Positions 1 to 7,273 of a stretch of DNA of 64,000 nt are shown here, piece by piece. Within the stretch, counting starts at the first letter, position 1; every line of letters begins with the position of its first letter. Source of the stretch: JBAXXL01 sp037127915 (GTDB taxonomy: Bacteria > Bacteroidota > Ignavibacteria > Kapaibacteriales > UBA2268); NCBI GenBank assembly GCA_037127915.1, contig JBAXXL010000003.1, positions 1-64,000 of the forward strand, read 5' to 3'. The translations under genes and the position numbers were made by a program. The notes beneath the pieces are model-generated. The model was given only the letters and a program-made list of their open reading frames with translations. It was not told the origin of the DNA and made no database searches.

Positions 1-2
1 CC

Positions 3-89
3 ATCCCATTTACCGCGGGATTGGTACTTTGGCTCGTCAGCAGTTTAGCCGATAACTATGGCTCGAGTTTCGCCTATTTGCTGAAATAG
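3..89 (+). CDS. C-terminal end of a membrane protein (partial, cut by left edge)
   Basis: An open frame enters from the left edge and stops with TAG at 87-89. The 28 visible residues are mostly hydrophobic (IPFTAGLVLWLVSSLA, then a short polar tail), which fits the last transmembrane helix of an integral membrane protein. The family cannot be told from so little. Nothing else in these bases competes for coding, and the next gene starts 82 bases later. The call as the end of a real gene is tentative. Confidence 0.4.
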   Translation: MPFTAGLVLWLVSSLADNYGSSFAYLLK

Positions 90-171
90 GGATATACCAA
101 TAATTAATTGAAACTTTTTTCGTCCTACTATTATTGAAATATTTGTGACAAATAATTGAGAATATCCTATT

Positions 172-384
172 ATGAATACAATGCAAACAAATTTAGTAAA
201 TCTAACAAACAGTATTCCTTATTACTATCTCGAGGAACTATTGGATTATGCAAATTTTTTGAAACAAAAATCTGAAAAAGAGAACGATACTGATTATTTA
301 GAGAGTATTCCCGGAATGGTTGATGCTATACTTGAAGCTTCGAAAGAAGATTTGAAAGATTGTTCTACAAGTTTGGTATGGTAA
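172..384 (+). CDS. Antitoxin of a YoeB-type toxin-antitoxin pair
   Basis: This 70-residue acidic protein sits directly in front of a YoeB-like toxin and its stop codon overlaps the toxin start (TAATG). The N-terminal half (about residues 8-35) could form the small DNA-binding and dimerisation part. The C-terminal half, around SIPGMVDAILEASKED, looks like the peptide that wraps the toxin in DUF2281/YefM-like antitoxins of Bacteroidota. The expected role is to neutralise the ribosome-dependent mRNA interferase and repress the shared promoter. The toxin identification is stronger than that of this partner, so the antitoxin role rests mainly on position, size and overlap. Confidence 0.7.
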   Translation: MNTMQTNLVNLTNSIPYYYLEELLDYANFLKQKSEKENDTDYLESIPGMVDAILEASKEDLKDCSTSLVW

Positions 385-644
385 TGTGGACAATATATTT
401 TACTAAGCAAGCTGAACAAGACGCCAAAAAATTTATTGATTCAAAGCTCAAATATAAAATCACAGAATTACTTGAAATTATCAAAAATGATCCGTTTTCT
501 TATCCTCCTGAGTTTGAGATCTTGAAAGGAAAGCTAAAAGGTTTGGTTTCCAGAAGAATCAATAGTAAACATAGATTGGTTTATCAAGTATTAGACAAAG
601 AAAAAGCTATTAAAGTTTTGAAAATGTGGACTCATTACGAATAA
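384..644 (+). CDS. yoeB: YoeB/Txe family mRNA interferase toxin
   Basis: An 86-residue basic protein of the RelE/YoeB fold. The YoeB signature SRRINSKHRLVYQV lies near residues 57-69, and the family-typical C-terminal aromatic tail is present (MWTHYE, with H84 and Y85). A Glu at 43 or 45 and the Arg cluster at 58-64 match the catalytic region of YoeB, which cleaves mRNA in the ribosomal A site. I place the start at 384 (MWTIYF), because this gives the TAATG overlap with the antitoxin stop. A start at 378 (MVMW) is also possible, and the longer frame from 360 would run too far into the antitoxin. Family length is 84-90 residues, so the gene looks intact. Confidence 0.88.
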   Translation: MWTIYFTKQAEQDAKKFIDSKLKYKITELLEIIKNDPFSYPPEFEILKGKLKGLVSRRINSKHRLVYQVLDKEKAIKVLKMWTHYE

Positions 645-689
645 ATTTAAGTGAGGATTAAATTAGCTGTTATACCCGACCTAATCAAG

Positions 690-868
690 TATCCATCCCC
701 ACAGCCTGAAAGCCTGCAACAAAATAGCTTGGGACACCGTCCCAAGTTGCGTAATCCTGTTTTCTCCAGCCTGTAGGGTTGACACAAAAATGACCTCGGT
801 AGAGGTCCGAATGTTTTTATACAAAATGTGTTCCTTTGTTAATTTACGACCACGGCAGGGGTCGAATT
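690..868. repeat. Direct repeat copy A flanking rhuM
   Basis: About 170 bases closely match a second copy at 2172-2348. Both contain the same series of small hairpins: CTTGGGAC...GTCCCAAG, GACCTC...GAGGTC and CGACC...GGTCG. This fills the 357-base gap between yoeB and rhuM, in which I see no gene. The pattern is that of an interspersed, possibly mobilised non-coding repeat rather than coding remnants. Confidence 0.75.
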
Positions 869-923
869 TAGAAGGTTAACACAATAGGTATTGGGTTGGA
901 AAAGAAAAAAAAAAGAAACTATC

Positions 924-954
924 GTTGTTGATAAATATAATTTTATTATTTTTG
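924..954 (+). promoter_or_regulatory. Putative promoter of rhuM (TTG-N19-TATTTTTG)
   Basis: A TATTTTTG box at 947-954 matches the Bacteroidota TAnnTTTG -7 element. A TTGTTG stretch at about 925-930 lies at the spacing expected for the -33 element. The rhuM start codon is 47 bases downstream. Confidence 0.45.
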
Positions 955-1001
955 CGATATATATTATTGTTCACCAAAAGAAGTTGTGATGGTTTCGAAT
1001 T

Positions 1002-2027
1002 ATGAAAAAGAATAAAGCAAAAATTGTACAAAATAATTCTTTTACTGAATTTCTCATTTATCATTCACCAAATGGGAATGTTCAAGTTGAGATTTTTCTG
1101 CATAATGAAAACATTTGGTTGACACGGGCAAAAATTGGGGAATTGTTTGGAGTTGATCGCAGTGTAGTAAGTAAACACTTAAAAAACATATTCTTAACAA
1201 ATGAATTAATTGAGAATTCAGTAAGTGCAAAAATTGCACATACTGCTGATGATGGAAAATCTTACCAAACCCAGTTTTACAATCTTGATGCTATCATTTC
1301 TGTCGGTTATCGGGTCAATTCTACTCAAGCAACACATTTCAGGATGTGGGCTACTGAAAGATTGAAAGAATATATAATTAAGGGTTATGTTATGGACGAT
1401 GAGCGATTGAAACACCCTTATAATATTTTCGGCAAAGATTATTTTGAAGAGCAATTAGCACGGATACGTGACATTCGCTCGAGTGAAAGACGTTTTTATC
1501 AAAAAATTACTGATATTTATGCGCAATGTAGTGCAGATTATGATTTGAACAGTGATATAACTAAAGAATTCTTCGCCACTGTACAAAACAAACTTCACTG
1601 GGCTATTACACATCAAACTGCCGCTGAAATCATAAAAAATCGTGCTGATTTCCAAAAAACAAATATGGGCTTAACTAATTGGAAGAATGCTCCTTCAGGT
1701 CATATTCGCAAAACAGACGTAAGTATAGCAAAAAATTATTTGAATAAAGAAGAACTCGACTCACTGAATCGAATTGTCTCAATGTATTTGGATTATGCTG
1801 AAACTCAAGCAAACAATAATAATATAATGTATATGGCTGATTGGGTCAAACGTTTAGATGCATTTTTACAATTTAATGAGAAAGACATTCTGACCAATGC
1901 CGGCAAAGTTACTGCAGAAATCGCAAAATGTTTTGCAGAAACTGAATACGAAAAATATCAATTAATTCAAGATAAGGCTTTAGAATCGGACTTTGATAGG
2001 CATTTAATTAAACAGCTAAAAAGCTGA
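1002..2027 (+). CDS. rhuM: RhuM family protein
   Basis: This 341-residue protein has the full layout of the RhuM family (Salmonella SPI-3 RhuM and many accessory-region homologues). The N-terminal part carries a winged-helix-like stretch (ENIWLTRAKIGELFGVDRS, about residues 36-54). It is followed by the family signature region YNLDAIISVGYRVNS and FRMWATERLKEYI around residues 92-125, and a helical C-terminal half. The biochemical function of the family is not established; it is commonly found in genomic islands and near defence or toxin-antitoxin genes. The gene stands alone with its own promoter-like box and terminator, framed by two copies of a ~170-base repeat. That is consistent with lateral acquisition. 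Length is normal and no frame damage is seen. Confidence 0.88.
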   Translation: MKKNKAKIVQNNSFTEFLIYHSPNGNVQVEIFLHNENIWLTRAKIGELFGVDRSVVSKHLKNIFLTNELIENSVSAKIAHTADDGKSYQTQFYNLDAIISVGYRVNSTQATHFRMWATERLKEYIIKGYVMDDERLKHPYNIFGKDYFEEQLARIRDIRSSERRFYQKITDIYAQCSADYDLNSDITKEFFATVQNKLHWAITHQTAAEIIKNRADFQKTNMGLTNWKNAPSGHIRKTDVSIAKNYLNKEELDSLNRIVSMYLDYAETQANNNNIMYMADWVKRLDAFLQFNEKDILTNAGKVTAEIAKCFAETEYEKYQLIQDKALESDFDRHLIKQLKS

Positions 2028-2086
2028 TATATAATAGCTATGGGGCAATGTAACACCGTTCACAGATACAAAATTTTCTTCGTTGA

Positions 2087-2111
2087 GACGTTGCACGCAA
2101 CGTCTTTTCTT
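2087..2111 (+). terminator. Hairpin terminator after rhuM
   Basis: GACGTTG and CAACGTC arms enclose a four-base loop and are followed by TTTTCTTATTTT. It lies about 60 bases downstream of the rhuM stop. The arms may themselves belong to an interspersed repeat family. Confidence 0.55.
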
Positions 2112-2133
2112 ATTTTCTTCGCTCTGAAAGAGC

Positions 2134-2167
2134 TGAATCTCAATAACCGCGGGTGAAACCCGTGGTA
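2134..2167 (+). repeat. 34-bp interspersed repeat with internal palindrome
   Basis: These 34 bases recur exactly, in the opposite orientation, at 5933-5966. The core CCGCGGGTGAAACCCGTGG is an imperfect palindrome able to form a hairpin. It is non-coding and lies next to the other repeat element of this gap. Confidence 0.75.
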
Positions 2168-2171
2168 GATG

Positions 2172-2348
2172 CAACCATCCCTCCAGGCTGAAAGCCTGCA
2201 ACAAAATAGCTTGGGACAACGTCCCAAGTTGCGAAATCCTGTTTTTTTTAGTCTGTAAGGCTGACACAAAAAAGACCTCTTTAGAGGTTGGATGTTTATA
2301 GAAAAATGTCTACGGTTGGTGATGTACGACCCCAGAGGGGTCGAATAA
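2172..2348. repeat. Direct repeat copy B flanking rhuM
   Basis: Second copy of the element at 690-868, in the same orientation, with the same three hairpins and only scattered substitutions. It occupies most of the 490-base gap between rhuM and the next gene; no coding potential is apparent there. Confidence 0.75.
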
Positions 2349-2462
2349 ACGCTTGTAGATAAAAAATATTCCTAGCAGTTGGTAATTATTTCATTTTTTT
2401 CATCTGCAACATAATTTATAGCACCTCTTGTGAAATAAGAGGAATTATTTAGGAAATATTCA

Positions 2463-2470
2463 TATTTTTG
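2463..2470 (+). promoter_or_regulatory. Putative -7 box (TATTTTTG)
   Basis: TATTTTTG lies 47 bases before the start codon at 2518, the same spacing as upstream of rhuM. The -33 element is not clear, so this is a suggestion only. Confidence 0.35.
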
Positions 2471-2517
2471 TAATGCAAGAAAACATAAGTTGAATAAATT
2501 GATATAGGAACTACCAA

Positions 2518-3159
2518 ATGCATAATATTCTATTTATCAACCCCTTATTCTGTAATGAAGGAGGTGTTGTTTCAATCACGATTATTATTACAATCATATT
2601 GTTTTTTATAAAAGAAATAATTGAAGGAGTAAGAAGATTCAATGCTCGTAAGAATAAATTAAAAGCTATTTCTTTTTTGTTATCCGAGGAGCTTGAATTA
2701 AATCATTGGGCTTTTATAAAATTGTTTGACGCATGTGATACAGCATCAACTCTTTTTAAAGATTATAATAAACCAAAAATTAGTACAACAAGAAATCGAT
2801 TTGGCATGGAAAATATTGAATTTGCTATAAATGAAGCAACAGGAACATTCATAGGACATACATTACCGATATTTGTATCTAAACAATTTTTATTATTATC
2901 ACCAAGTTTAGCCGAATTAGATTCAACAAAAGCATTCGCTCTACAAAGAACTTACGACGATATATATGATCTGGAATATTATAGACAATCCCTAATTTTA
3001 CATATTAATAACGAGCAACCGGGAGACCCTGAATTAAATGAAGGAGTTAAGGGTTTTATTGAATTCATTGTTGATAAACGACAATATTATTTTAATACTC
3101 TTGAAAATGGTTATAAAGTATTAACTGGAAAACCTCTAGAAAATTTTAAACTAAGATAA
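2518..3159 (+). CDS. Hypothetical membrane-anchored protein
   Basis: I do not recognise the family of this 213-residue protein. An N-terminal hydrophobic segment (about residues 17-33, GVVSITIIITIILFFI) is followed at once by a basic stretch (RRFNARKNK). This suggests a single N-terminal membrane anchor with the rest of the chain in the cytoplasm. The remaining ~175 residues are mixed helical and polar without catalytic motifs that I can see. It stands alone between repeat-rich gaps. The TATTTTTG box upstream and the normal amino-acid composition argue that it is a real gene. Function unknown. Confidence 0.6.
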   Translation: MHNILFINPLFCNEGGVVSITIIITIILFFIKEIIEGVRRFNARKNKLKAISFLLSEELELNHWAFIKLFDACDTASTLFKDYNKPKISTTRNRFGMENIEFAINEATGTFIGHTLPIFVSKQFLLLSPSLAELDSTKAFALQRTYDDIYDLEYYRQSLILHINNEQPGDPELNEGVKGFIEFIVDKRQYYFNTLENGYKVLTGKPLENFKLR

Positions 3160-3250
3160 TAGTAAAGTTTATTCAAATATTAAAAATAAATATTTGAATG
3201 GCGTTCATAATCTTTTCCTTTTCTAATTGTTATTTTTTTTTTGATTTCTT

Positions 3251-4060
3251 TTATTTCGTATAAACATATTCATAGCCATAGGTTGGTTCACCGTATTTTC
3301 CGTAATATGTCAACTTAATAATATTATTCAATTCATCGTATTTAATTGTCTTATCTAGTCTTGAATTTTCATTTGGGTATTGAGTATATTCTGCAATTAT
3401 ATTACCGTTCATATCATATTCAAAATTATATATTGAACCGGTTGAGAAATGTACAGAAATATTATTTCCTTTGTCATCATATTTATAAATAAAATCACCT
3501 TCAATTTTTTCAATAATATTTCCAATTTGGTTATATTTATAAGTGATTGTCATTGTATCAACCGTGTCATCGAAATATACTTTTCTCTCAATTAAATTAC
3601 ATTTTAAATCGTATTTATATAAGTATTTCGCTTCGGCATTTCCATTATCATCAAAGTGAATCTCTTCAATTCTATTACCTTTATCATCATATTTATATTT
3701 TTCCTTTAAACAAATCAACTCGTTCTTGTCATAGACTATCCACTCAATGCGATTATCATAAACATCATATTTGTAAATATCTTTATATTCAAAATTATAT
3801 ATATAAGCACTATCAATATTACGTAATCTTTCAATTATATTTCCCTTATTGTCAAATTTATAAATACTGCCTAAATCTTTTGATTCATTATCTGTTTCTC
3901 CAAATTTATAATTAAAGTAATATATTGAACAGGATTTATAACCACCTTGGACTTTTTTAGGCAGATAATCAAACATAAAATCTTCATTGGTTTCTTTTGG
4001 CAATAATATGCTTGTATGAATAAATATTGCTATTATTGCGAATAAAATCTCTTTTCTCAT
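3251..4060 (-). CDS. Secreted YD-repeat-like protein
   Basis: This 269-residue protein has an N-terminal signal-like helix (MRKEILFAIIAIFIHTSILL). About ten tandem units of 20-25 residues follow, of the form YKYDDKGNxIExxxxDxxG, resembling the YD repeats of Rhs/teneurin proteins but without the Rhs core. Such repeats build beta-sheet surfaces or a shell. The sequence after the signal, GGYKSCSIYYFNYKFGE, matches GGYKTCTVYNMWYNFGE in the neighbouring gene at 4540-5784, so the two are paralogues. Its start overlaps the stop of the gene at 4057-4404 by four bases, indicating co-translation. No toxin domain is visible. The likely location is the periplasm or cell surface; the role is unknown. Confidence 0.75.
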   Translation of the reverse strand: MRKEILFAIIAIFIHTSILLPKETNEDFMFDYLPKKVQGGYKSCSIYYFNYKFGETDNESKDLGSIYKFDNKGNIIERLRNIDSAYIYNFEYKDIYKYDVYDNRIEWIVYDKNELICLKEKYKYDDKGNRIEEIHFDDNGNAEAKYLYKYDLKCNLIERKVYFDDTVDTMTITYKYNQIGNIIEKIEGDFIYKYDDKGNNISVHFSTGSIYNFEYDMNGNIIAEYTQYPNENSRLDKTIKYDELNNIIKLTYYGKYGEPTYGYEYVYTK

Positions 4061-4404
4061 TTTTGTGCCTTTCCATATATCTGATTTATAGCTTTTTCAG
4101 TTAGATTTATTTGAAATGGGATTAATTCAGTTGTTCCTGTTATTTTACCATTGTTTTCACCACTTATTATATGCTTTGGACTGAAATCGCATCTAATATA
4201 ATTCTTATTATGTAATACAATTAATATATTAACTAGATTTTCCGAAGGAAGTTTATAGATATCTGCTATAGATAATATGTGCTCCTCTGATAATTGAATA
4301 AGACCTTTTAAATTATATAAATCCTTCATTTTTAATTGAATTTCTAAAAGCAATTTTCTTTCTTCTTTGGTTAATTCTTCCATAAAATTCTCACAATTAT
4401 TCAT
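4057..4404 (-). CDS. Hypothetical small protein, co-translated with YD-repeat gene
   Basis: I do not recognise this 115-residue protein. It is largely helical and acidic at the N-terminus (EELTKEERKLLLEIQLKMKDLYNL) and has no signal peptide or membrane helix. The pattern could fit a small winged-helix fold (residues 35-75, including LPSENLVNILIVLHNKNYIRCDF), but this is a guess. Its stop codon overlaps the start of the YD-repeat gene at 3251-4060. Its own start lies inside the end of a possible 41-codon reading frame at 4397-4522. The tight packing suggests a three-gene unit whose products act together. Confidence 0.6.
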   Translation of the reverse strand: MNNCENFMEELTKEERKLLLEIQLKMKDLYNLKGLIQLSEEHILSIADIYKLPSENLVNILIVLHNKNYIRCDFSPKHIISGENNGKITGTTELIPFQINLTEKAINQIYGKAQK

Positions 4405-4522
4405 AAAAATCCTCCATAAAATTATTTTGATTTGGATTTGGTGTTAACGAAAGTCTATTTAATAGCGAACTTAATTCATCAATAGGGTTTTGCTCAGTTT
4501 CGATTGATTGTCCTATCATCAT
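4397..4522 (-). CDS. Possible small ORF (41 aa) at head of the YD-repeat unit
   Basis: A 41-codon frame begins at ATGATG (4522-4517) with MMIGQSIETEQ and ends in a TAA that overlaps the start of the 115-residue gene by eight bases. GGAGG at its 3' end would serve as ribosome binding site for that next gene. The peptide is polar, with a leucine-rich middle (DELSSLLNRLSL). Translational coupling is plausible, but no homology is recognised and the frame could be chance. Confidence 0.35.
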   Translation of the reverse strand: MMIGQSIETEQNPIDELSSLLNRLSLTPNPNQNNFMEDFYE

Positions 4523-4539
4523 TGTTTACTCTTTAATTA

Positions 4540-5784
4540 TTATTTTGAATATTCATAAACAACCTTTCTCGTTGGTTCATCAAGTTTATCGTAATAAATT
4601 ACCTCAATTATGTTCCAATAATCATCGTACTTAGTTATCAATTTCTCAAACTCAGGAGGATCAAATTTACCGTATCGCGATTCTGATATGTAATATGTGA
4701 ATTCAATCTCATATCCATCACTATTATATTTATATGACCGTTTCCATCCTATTGAACCATCAGGTTTGAACCATATACTTTCTATTTCGTTACCTTTTGC
4801 ATCATATTTTTCAAAGTACTTCTCCTGAATAGAACCATCATCATTATATTCTATTGATTCCTCTTCTTTTCCATTTTCATCATATTTTTGAGTGTGTTTC
4901 TTAACTATCGAACCATCGAAAGAATATTTGATATGTTCTATTTCGTTCCCTTTATTGTCATATTTAAAAGTATCTTTGTAATTTATCGCGCCATCAATTT
5001 TATATGCTATTATTTCAAAAATTTTATTATTATTATCACGTTTGTATATTTTTTTCCCTGTAAGATTTTCGTTGGGGTAGTCATATGTAGGTCCTTCAAC
5101 AAAATTTCCATTGTTATCATATTTGTATATTGATTTATATTTAATAGAACCATCTGAATTATACCTTTTCTTTTCTATTACTTTCCCATTATTGTCATAC
5201 TTGTTAATGATTTTATAATCAATTGAATTATCAGTTTTGTATTTTGTTTCTTCTATTTTATTACCTTCATTATCAAATTTATTGATAAGTTTGTAAACTA
5301 TTGAACCATTATACAAATATTGCGCTTCTTCAGTTCGGTTTCCTTTGTCATCATATTTATAGACAAATTTATCAAATCCCTCCTGATATGTATTAGTTTG
5401 AAAATTTAAATATTTTTTATATTTTGTTTTTTCTAATATTTTTTGGTTAGTATCATATTTATAAGTTTCTTGCCACCATATTGAACCATCGGGGTTATGG
5501 ATGATTTTTTCAATCATATTCCCATCGTTATTATAGATAAGTATTCTCTCTATAGAACCATCATTATTATAATTTTTATACTCAATTTCTTTCCCGGTAG
5601 TGCCAAATTTTGATATTGATGATAAAGTTTAAGTATTTAAATCGATTTCACCAAAATTGTACCACATATTGTACACAGTACAAGTTTTATACCCGCCCTT
5701 GACGGAATCCGGCTCATCTTGCGCTTGCAAATTCATTATACTTAAAGATATGAATATAAAAACCAAATTGACTATTCGAAACAT
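4540..5784 (-). pseudogene. YD-repeat secreted protein interrupted by an in-frame TAA
   Basis: The reading frame starts with a clear signal peptide (MFRIVNLVFIFISLSIMN, start codon 5784-5782). It continues GGYKTCTVYNMWYNFGE, meets a TAA at 5631-5629 (codon 52), then runs on in the same frame through ~360 residues of YD-like repeats to 4540. The same-frame continuation and the match to the start of the paralogue at 3251-4060 show that this was one gene of about 414 codons. A single base change explains the stop. Reinitiation at 5517 (MIEKIIHNPDG) would give a 325-residue protein without a signal peptide. More than ten copies of KYDxxGNxIE are present. It is either a recent pseudogene or a sequencing error. 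Confidence 0.8.
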
Positions 5785-5875
5785 ATTAACCTCTACAAAC
5801 ATTGAAAACTAATATATGCAAAATTAAATATAATTACGCTACTTACAAATTATTTTTGTAGATAAAGCAAATTTA

Positions 5876-5883
5876 CAAAAATA
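5876..5883 (-). promoter_or_regulatory. Putative -7 box (TATTTTTG) for the interrupted YD-repeat gene
   Basis: On the minus strand, TATTTTTG lies about 92 bases before the start at 5784. A second TATTTTTG faces the other way at 5851-5858. Only the -7 element is visible. Confidence 0.3.
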
Positions 5884-5932
5884 ATATTTTTTTTTACCGC
5901 CCTTCCAGGGCTTGGGGTTCAGGGAGATTCCG

Positions 5933-5966
5933 TACCACGGGTTTCACCCGCGGTTATTGAGATTCA
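5933..5966 (-). repeat. 34-bp interspersed repeat, inverted copy
   Basis: Exact reverse complement of 2134-2167. The two copies face each other across the 3.8-kb segment holding the YD-repeat island. Non-coding, palindromic core. Confidence 0.75.
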
Positions 5967-6051
5967 ACCGCTGTGCGGTTAGAATTTCTTCCTCTATAAA
6001 CTTCCTTTCTATTCATTTTCAACCGCTTCGCGGTTAGAATTTCTTCATCTC
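5964..6051. repeat. Pair of 32-bp direct repeats with small hairpin
   Basis: Two copies, at 5964-5995 and 6020-6051, contain AACCGC...GCGGTT followed by AGAATTTCTTC. They differ at only a few bases. Short stem-loop repeats of this type fill the gap before the 9-bp array; no gene is seen. Confidence 0.7.
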
Positions 6052-6186
6052 TTTACAAACTTTACGAACTTTATAAACTTTATAAACTTTACAAACTTTA
6101 CAAACTTTACAAACATTACGAACTTTATAAACTTTATAAACTTTATAAACTTTACGAACTTTACGAACTTTATGAACTTTATAAAC
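6052..6186. repeat. Tandem array: 15 copies of a 9-bp unit TTTAYRAAC
   Basis: The 135 bases divide exactly into 15 units of nine bases. Units vary only at positions 5 and 6 (TTTACAAAC, TTTACGAAC, TTTATAAAC, TTTATGAAC), with one ATTACGAAC. The array ends on the base before the stop codon of the minus-strand gene at 6187-6789. Nine is a multiple of three, but the units carry no coding role I can support. Copy-number change by slippage would be expected. Confidence 0.9.
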
Positions 6187-6789
6187 TTAGTACAGTTTCA
6201 CCTGAGGTGTGTCGCTTGTAGCACTTCCAATCAGCTTAAGTTCTTCCAATACTTCGCTAAACAATTCAAAAAGGCTTTTCAACAAATCTTTGTCTTTTAT
6301 TATACCTTGAACAAGGAAATACAGCTCGCTTTCGTTCTCATTAAACTTGGGACCAAACAAACCTTCGCTCTTCTTTATCTCTAGCATCACTTTAGGCTGT
6401 CTCTGGATAAGCTCACGAATCTTTGAGTTAGAGAATACTCTCACGACCGTTGCCTGGCTATTGCTTTTGATAATATAGTTGTCATCAAATTCTCGGTATC
6501 CAACTTCGATATCTTGCATACCCAAAGCTTTTCCTAATCCGGAAAACAATCCCTTTTTGTATATCTTGAAATAAAACTTATCGCGATCGACAAACGGCGC
6601 TCTCATTCGCGTATAAACTACTGATGTTTCACCGGTTGATTCAGTATAAGTATCTAAATATATTGTCCAATTATTATGCTTTGCCTCAACTCTGTTTCCC
6701 TTCCAAAATCCTCCGGCAACTATATTAGCATTAATCTCCTGACACAATTGCTTCCACACTTCATTTTTTGATGGTCCAAACAGCCCCAT
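6187..6789 (-). CDS. Hypothetical cytosolic protein
   Basis: This 200-residue soluble protein is not recognised with certainty. It starts MGLFGPSKNEVWKQ and contains a beta-rich centre (residues 30-115: WTIYLDTYTESTGE, then VYTRMRAPF) and a helical C-terminus (residues 145-190). The layout resembles small uncharacterised Bacteroidota proteins that are beta sandwiches with a helical tail. No signal peptide, metal motif or nucleotide motif is visible. It is preceded on the same strand, five bases apart, by an orphan HicB gene; the pair may be co-transcribed. A 15-copy tandem repeat directly follows its stop codon. Confidence 0.6.
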   Translation of the reverse strand: MGLFGPSKNEVWKQLCQEINANIVAGGFWKGNRVEAKHNNWTIYLDTYTESTGETSVVYTRMRAPFVDRDKFYFKIYKKGLFSGLGKALGMQDIEVGYREFDDNYIIKSNSQATVVRVFSNSKIRELIQRQPKVMLEIKKSEGLFGPKFNENESELYFLVQGIIKDKDLLKSLFELFSEVLEELKLIGSATSDTPQVKLY

Positions 6790-6793
6790 TTTC

Positions 6794-7039
6794 TTACCCT
6801 CTATTATTTATTTGTTGTAAGATTTCGTATGATTTTTTTGGCAAGTAAATCAGGGATTTCCGTATGGCGCGAATTGAATCTTCGTGTCTATCTTGTAGTA
6901 TGAGGCGAATAGCATCAATCAAATTTTCTAAGCATTTGGTTTTTGTCTTGCCCATACCATTTGCTTCCGGAATTTCAGGACAAAATGCAACAAACCAATC
7001 GCCGTCGCGTTCGTAAATTGCGTGAAATTGATTAATCAT
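6794..7039 (-). CDS. hicB: HicB family protein, no HicA partner
   Basis: This 81-residue protein has the HicB core: a partial RNase-H-like fold with HAIYERDGDWFVAFCPEIPEANGMGKT (residues 5-31) and the KCLENLIDAIRLIL helix. Typical HicB antitoxins bind and block the HicA RNase and carry a small C-terminal DNA-binding domain. Here the C-terminus is short, and no HicA frame (a ~60-residue basic protein with a GSHxxY/GGNHxxY motif) lies on either side. It may therefore be a solitary HicB-like protein in an operon with the gene at 6187-6789, or the remnant of a pair. Confidence 0.75.
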   Translation of the reverse strand: MINQFHAIYERDGDWFVAFCPEIPEANGMGKTKTKCLENLIDAIRLILQDRHEDSIRAIRKSLIYLPKKSYEILQQINNRG

Positions 7040-7137
7040 TGATTACCTCATTTTTTTTTATATTCTAATTTTTGGACGATTTTATAGTTTATTTATTTGT
7101 AATGCTATAAATTTTTATTACACACTTTTAGTGCTTG

Positions 7138-7272
7138 GAAGATGGATCCCTGAGCGGGTCGGGAATGACAAGACACTTATATCAAAAAAAAGGGCAGAAA
7201 ATTTTCTGCCCCTACAAATTTGACACGGCACGCCGTGTCCCTACATTAACAATTGACAATTATCAATTAACC
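7138..7272. repeat. Intergenic short repeats and hairpins
   Basis: This gap holds GGATCCCTGAGCGGGTCGGGAATGACA (7145-7171), a perfect hairpin GGGCAGAAAATTTTCTGCCC (7192-7211) and another, GACACGGC/GCCGTGTC (7222-7239). An ACAATTGACAATTA-type run leads up to the slipin stop. Related elements recur at 27900-28070. No gene is seen; one hairpin may terminate slipin transcription. Confidence 0.6.
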
Positions 7273-7273
7273 A

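Noticed and set aside
2016..2269. Minus-strand ORFs of 69-83 residues after rhuM
   Set aside because: They run through the interspersed repeat and hairpins; translations are Cys/Leu/Arg-rich without family resemblance, as expected for shadow frames.
6052..6186. Possible CRISPR array
   Set aside because: Units are nine bases long with no spacers, and no cas genes are nearby; it is a simple tandem repeat.
7192..7239. Riboswitch upstream or downstream of slipin
   Set aside because: Only simple palindromes are present, of the same type as other interspersed repeats; no conserved riboswitch core is visible.
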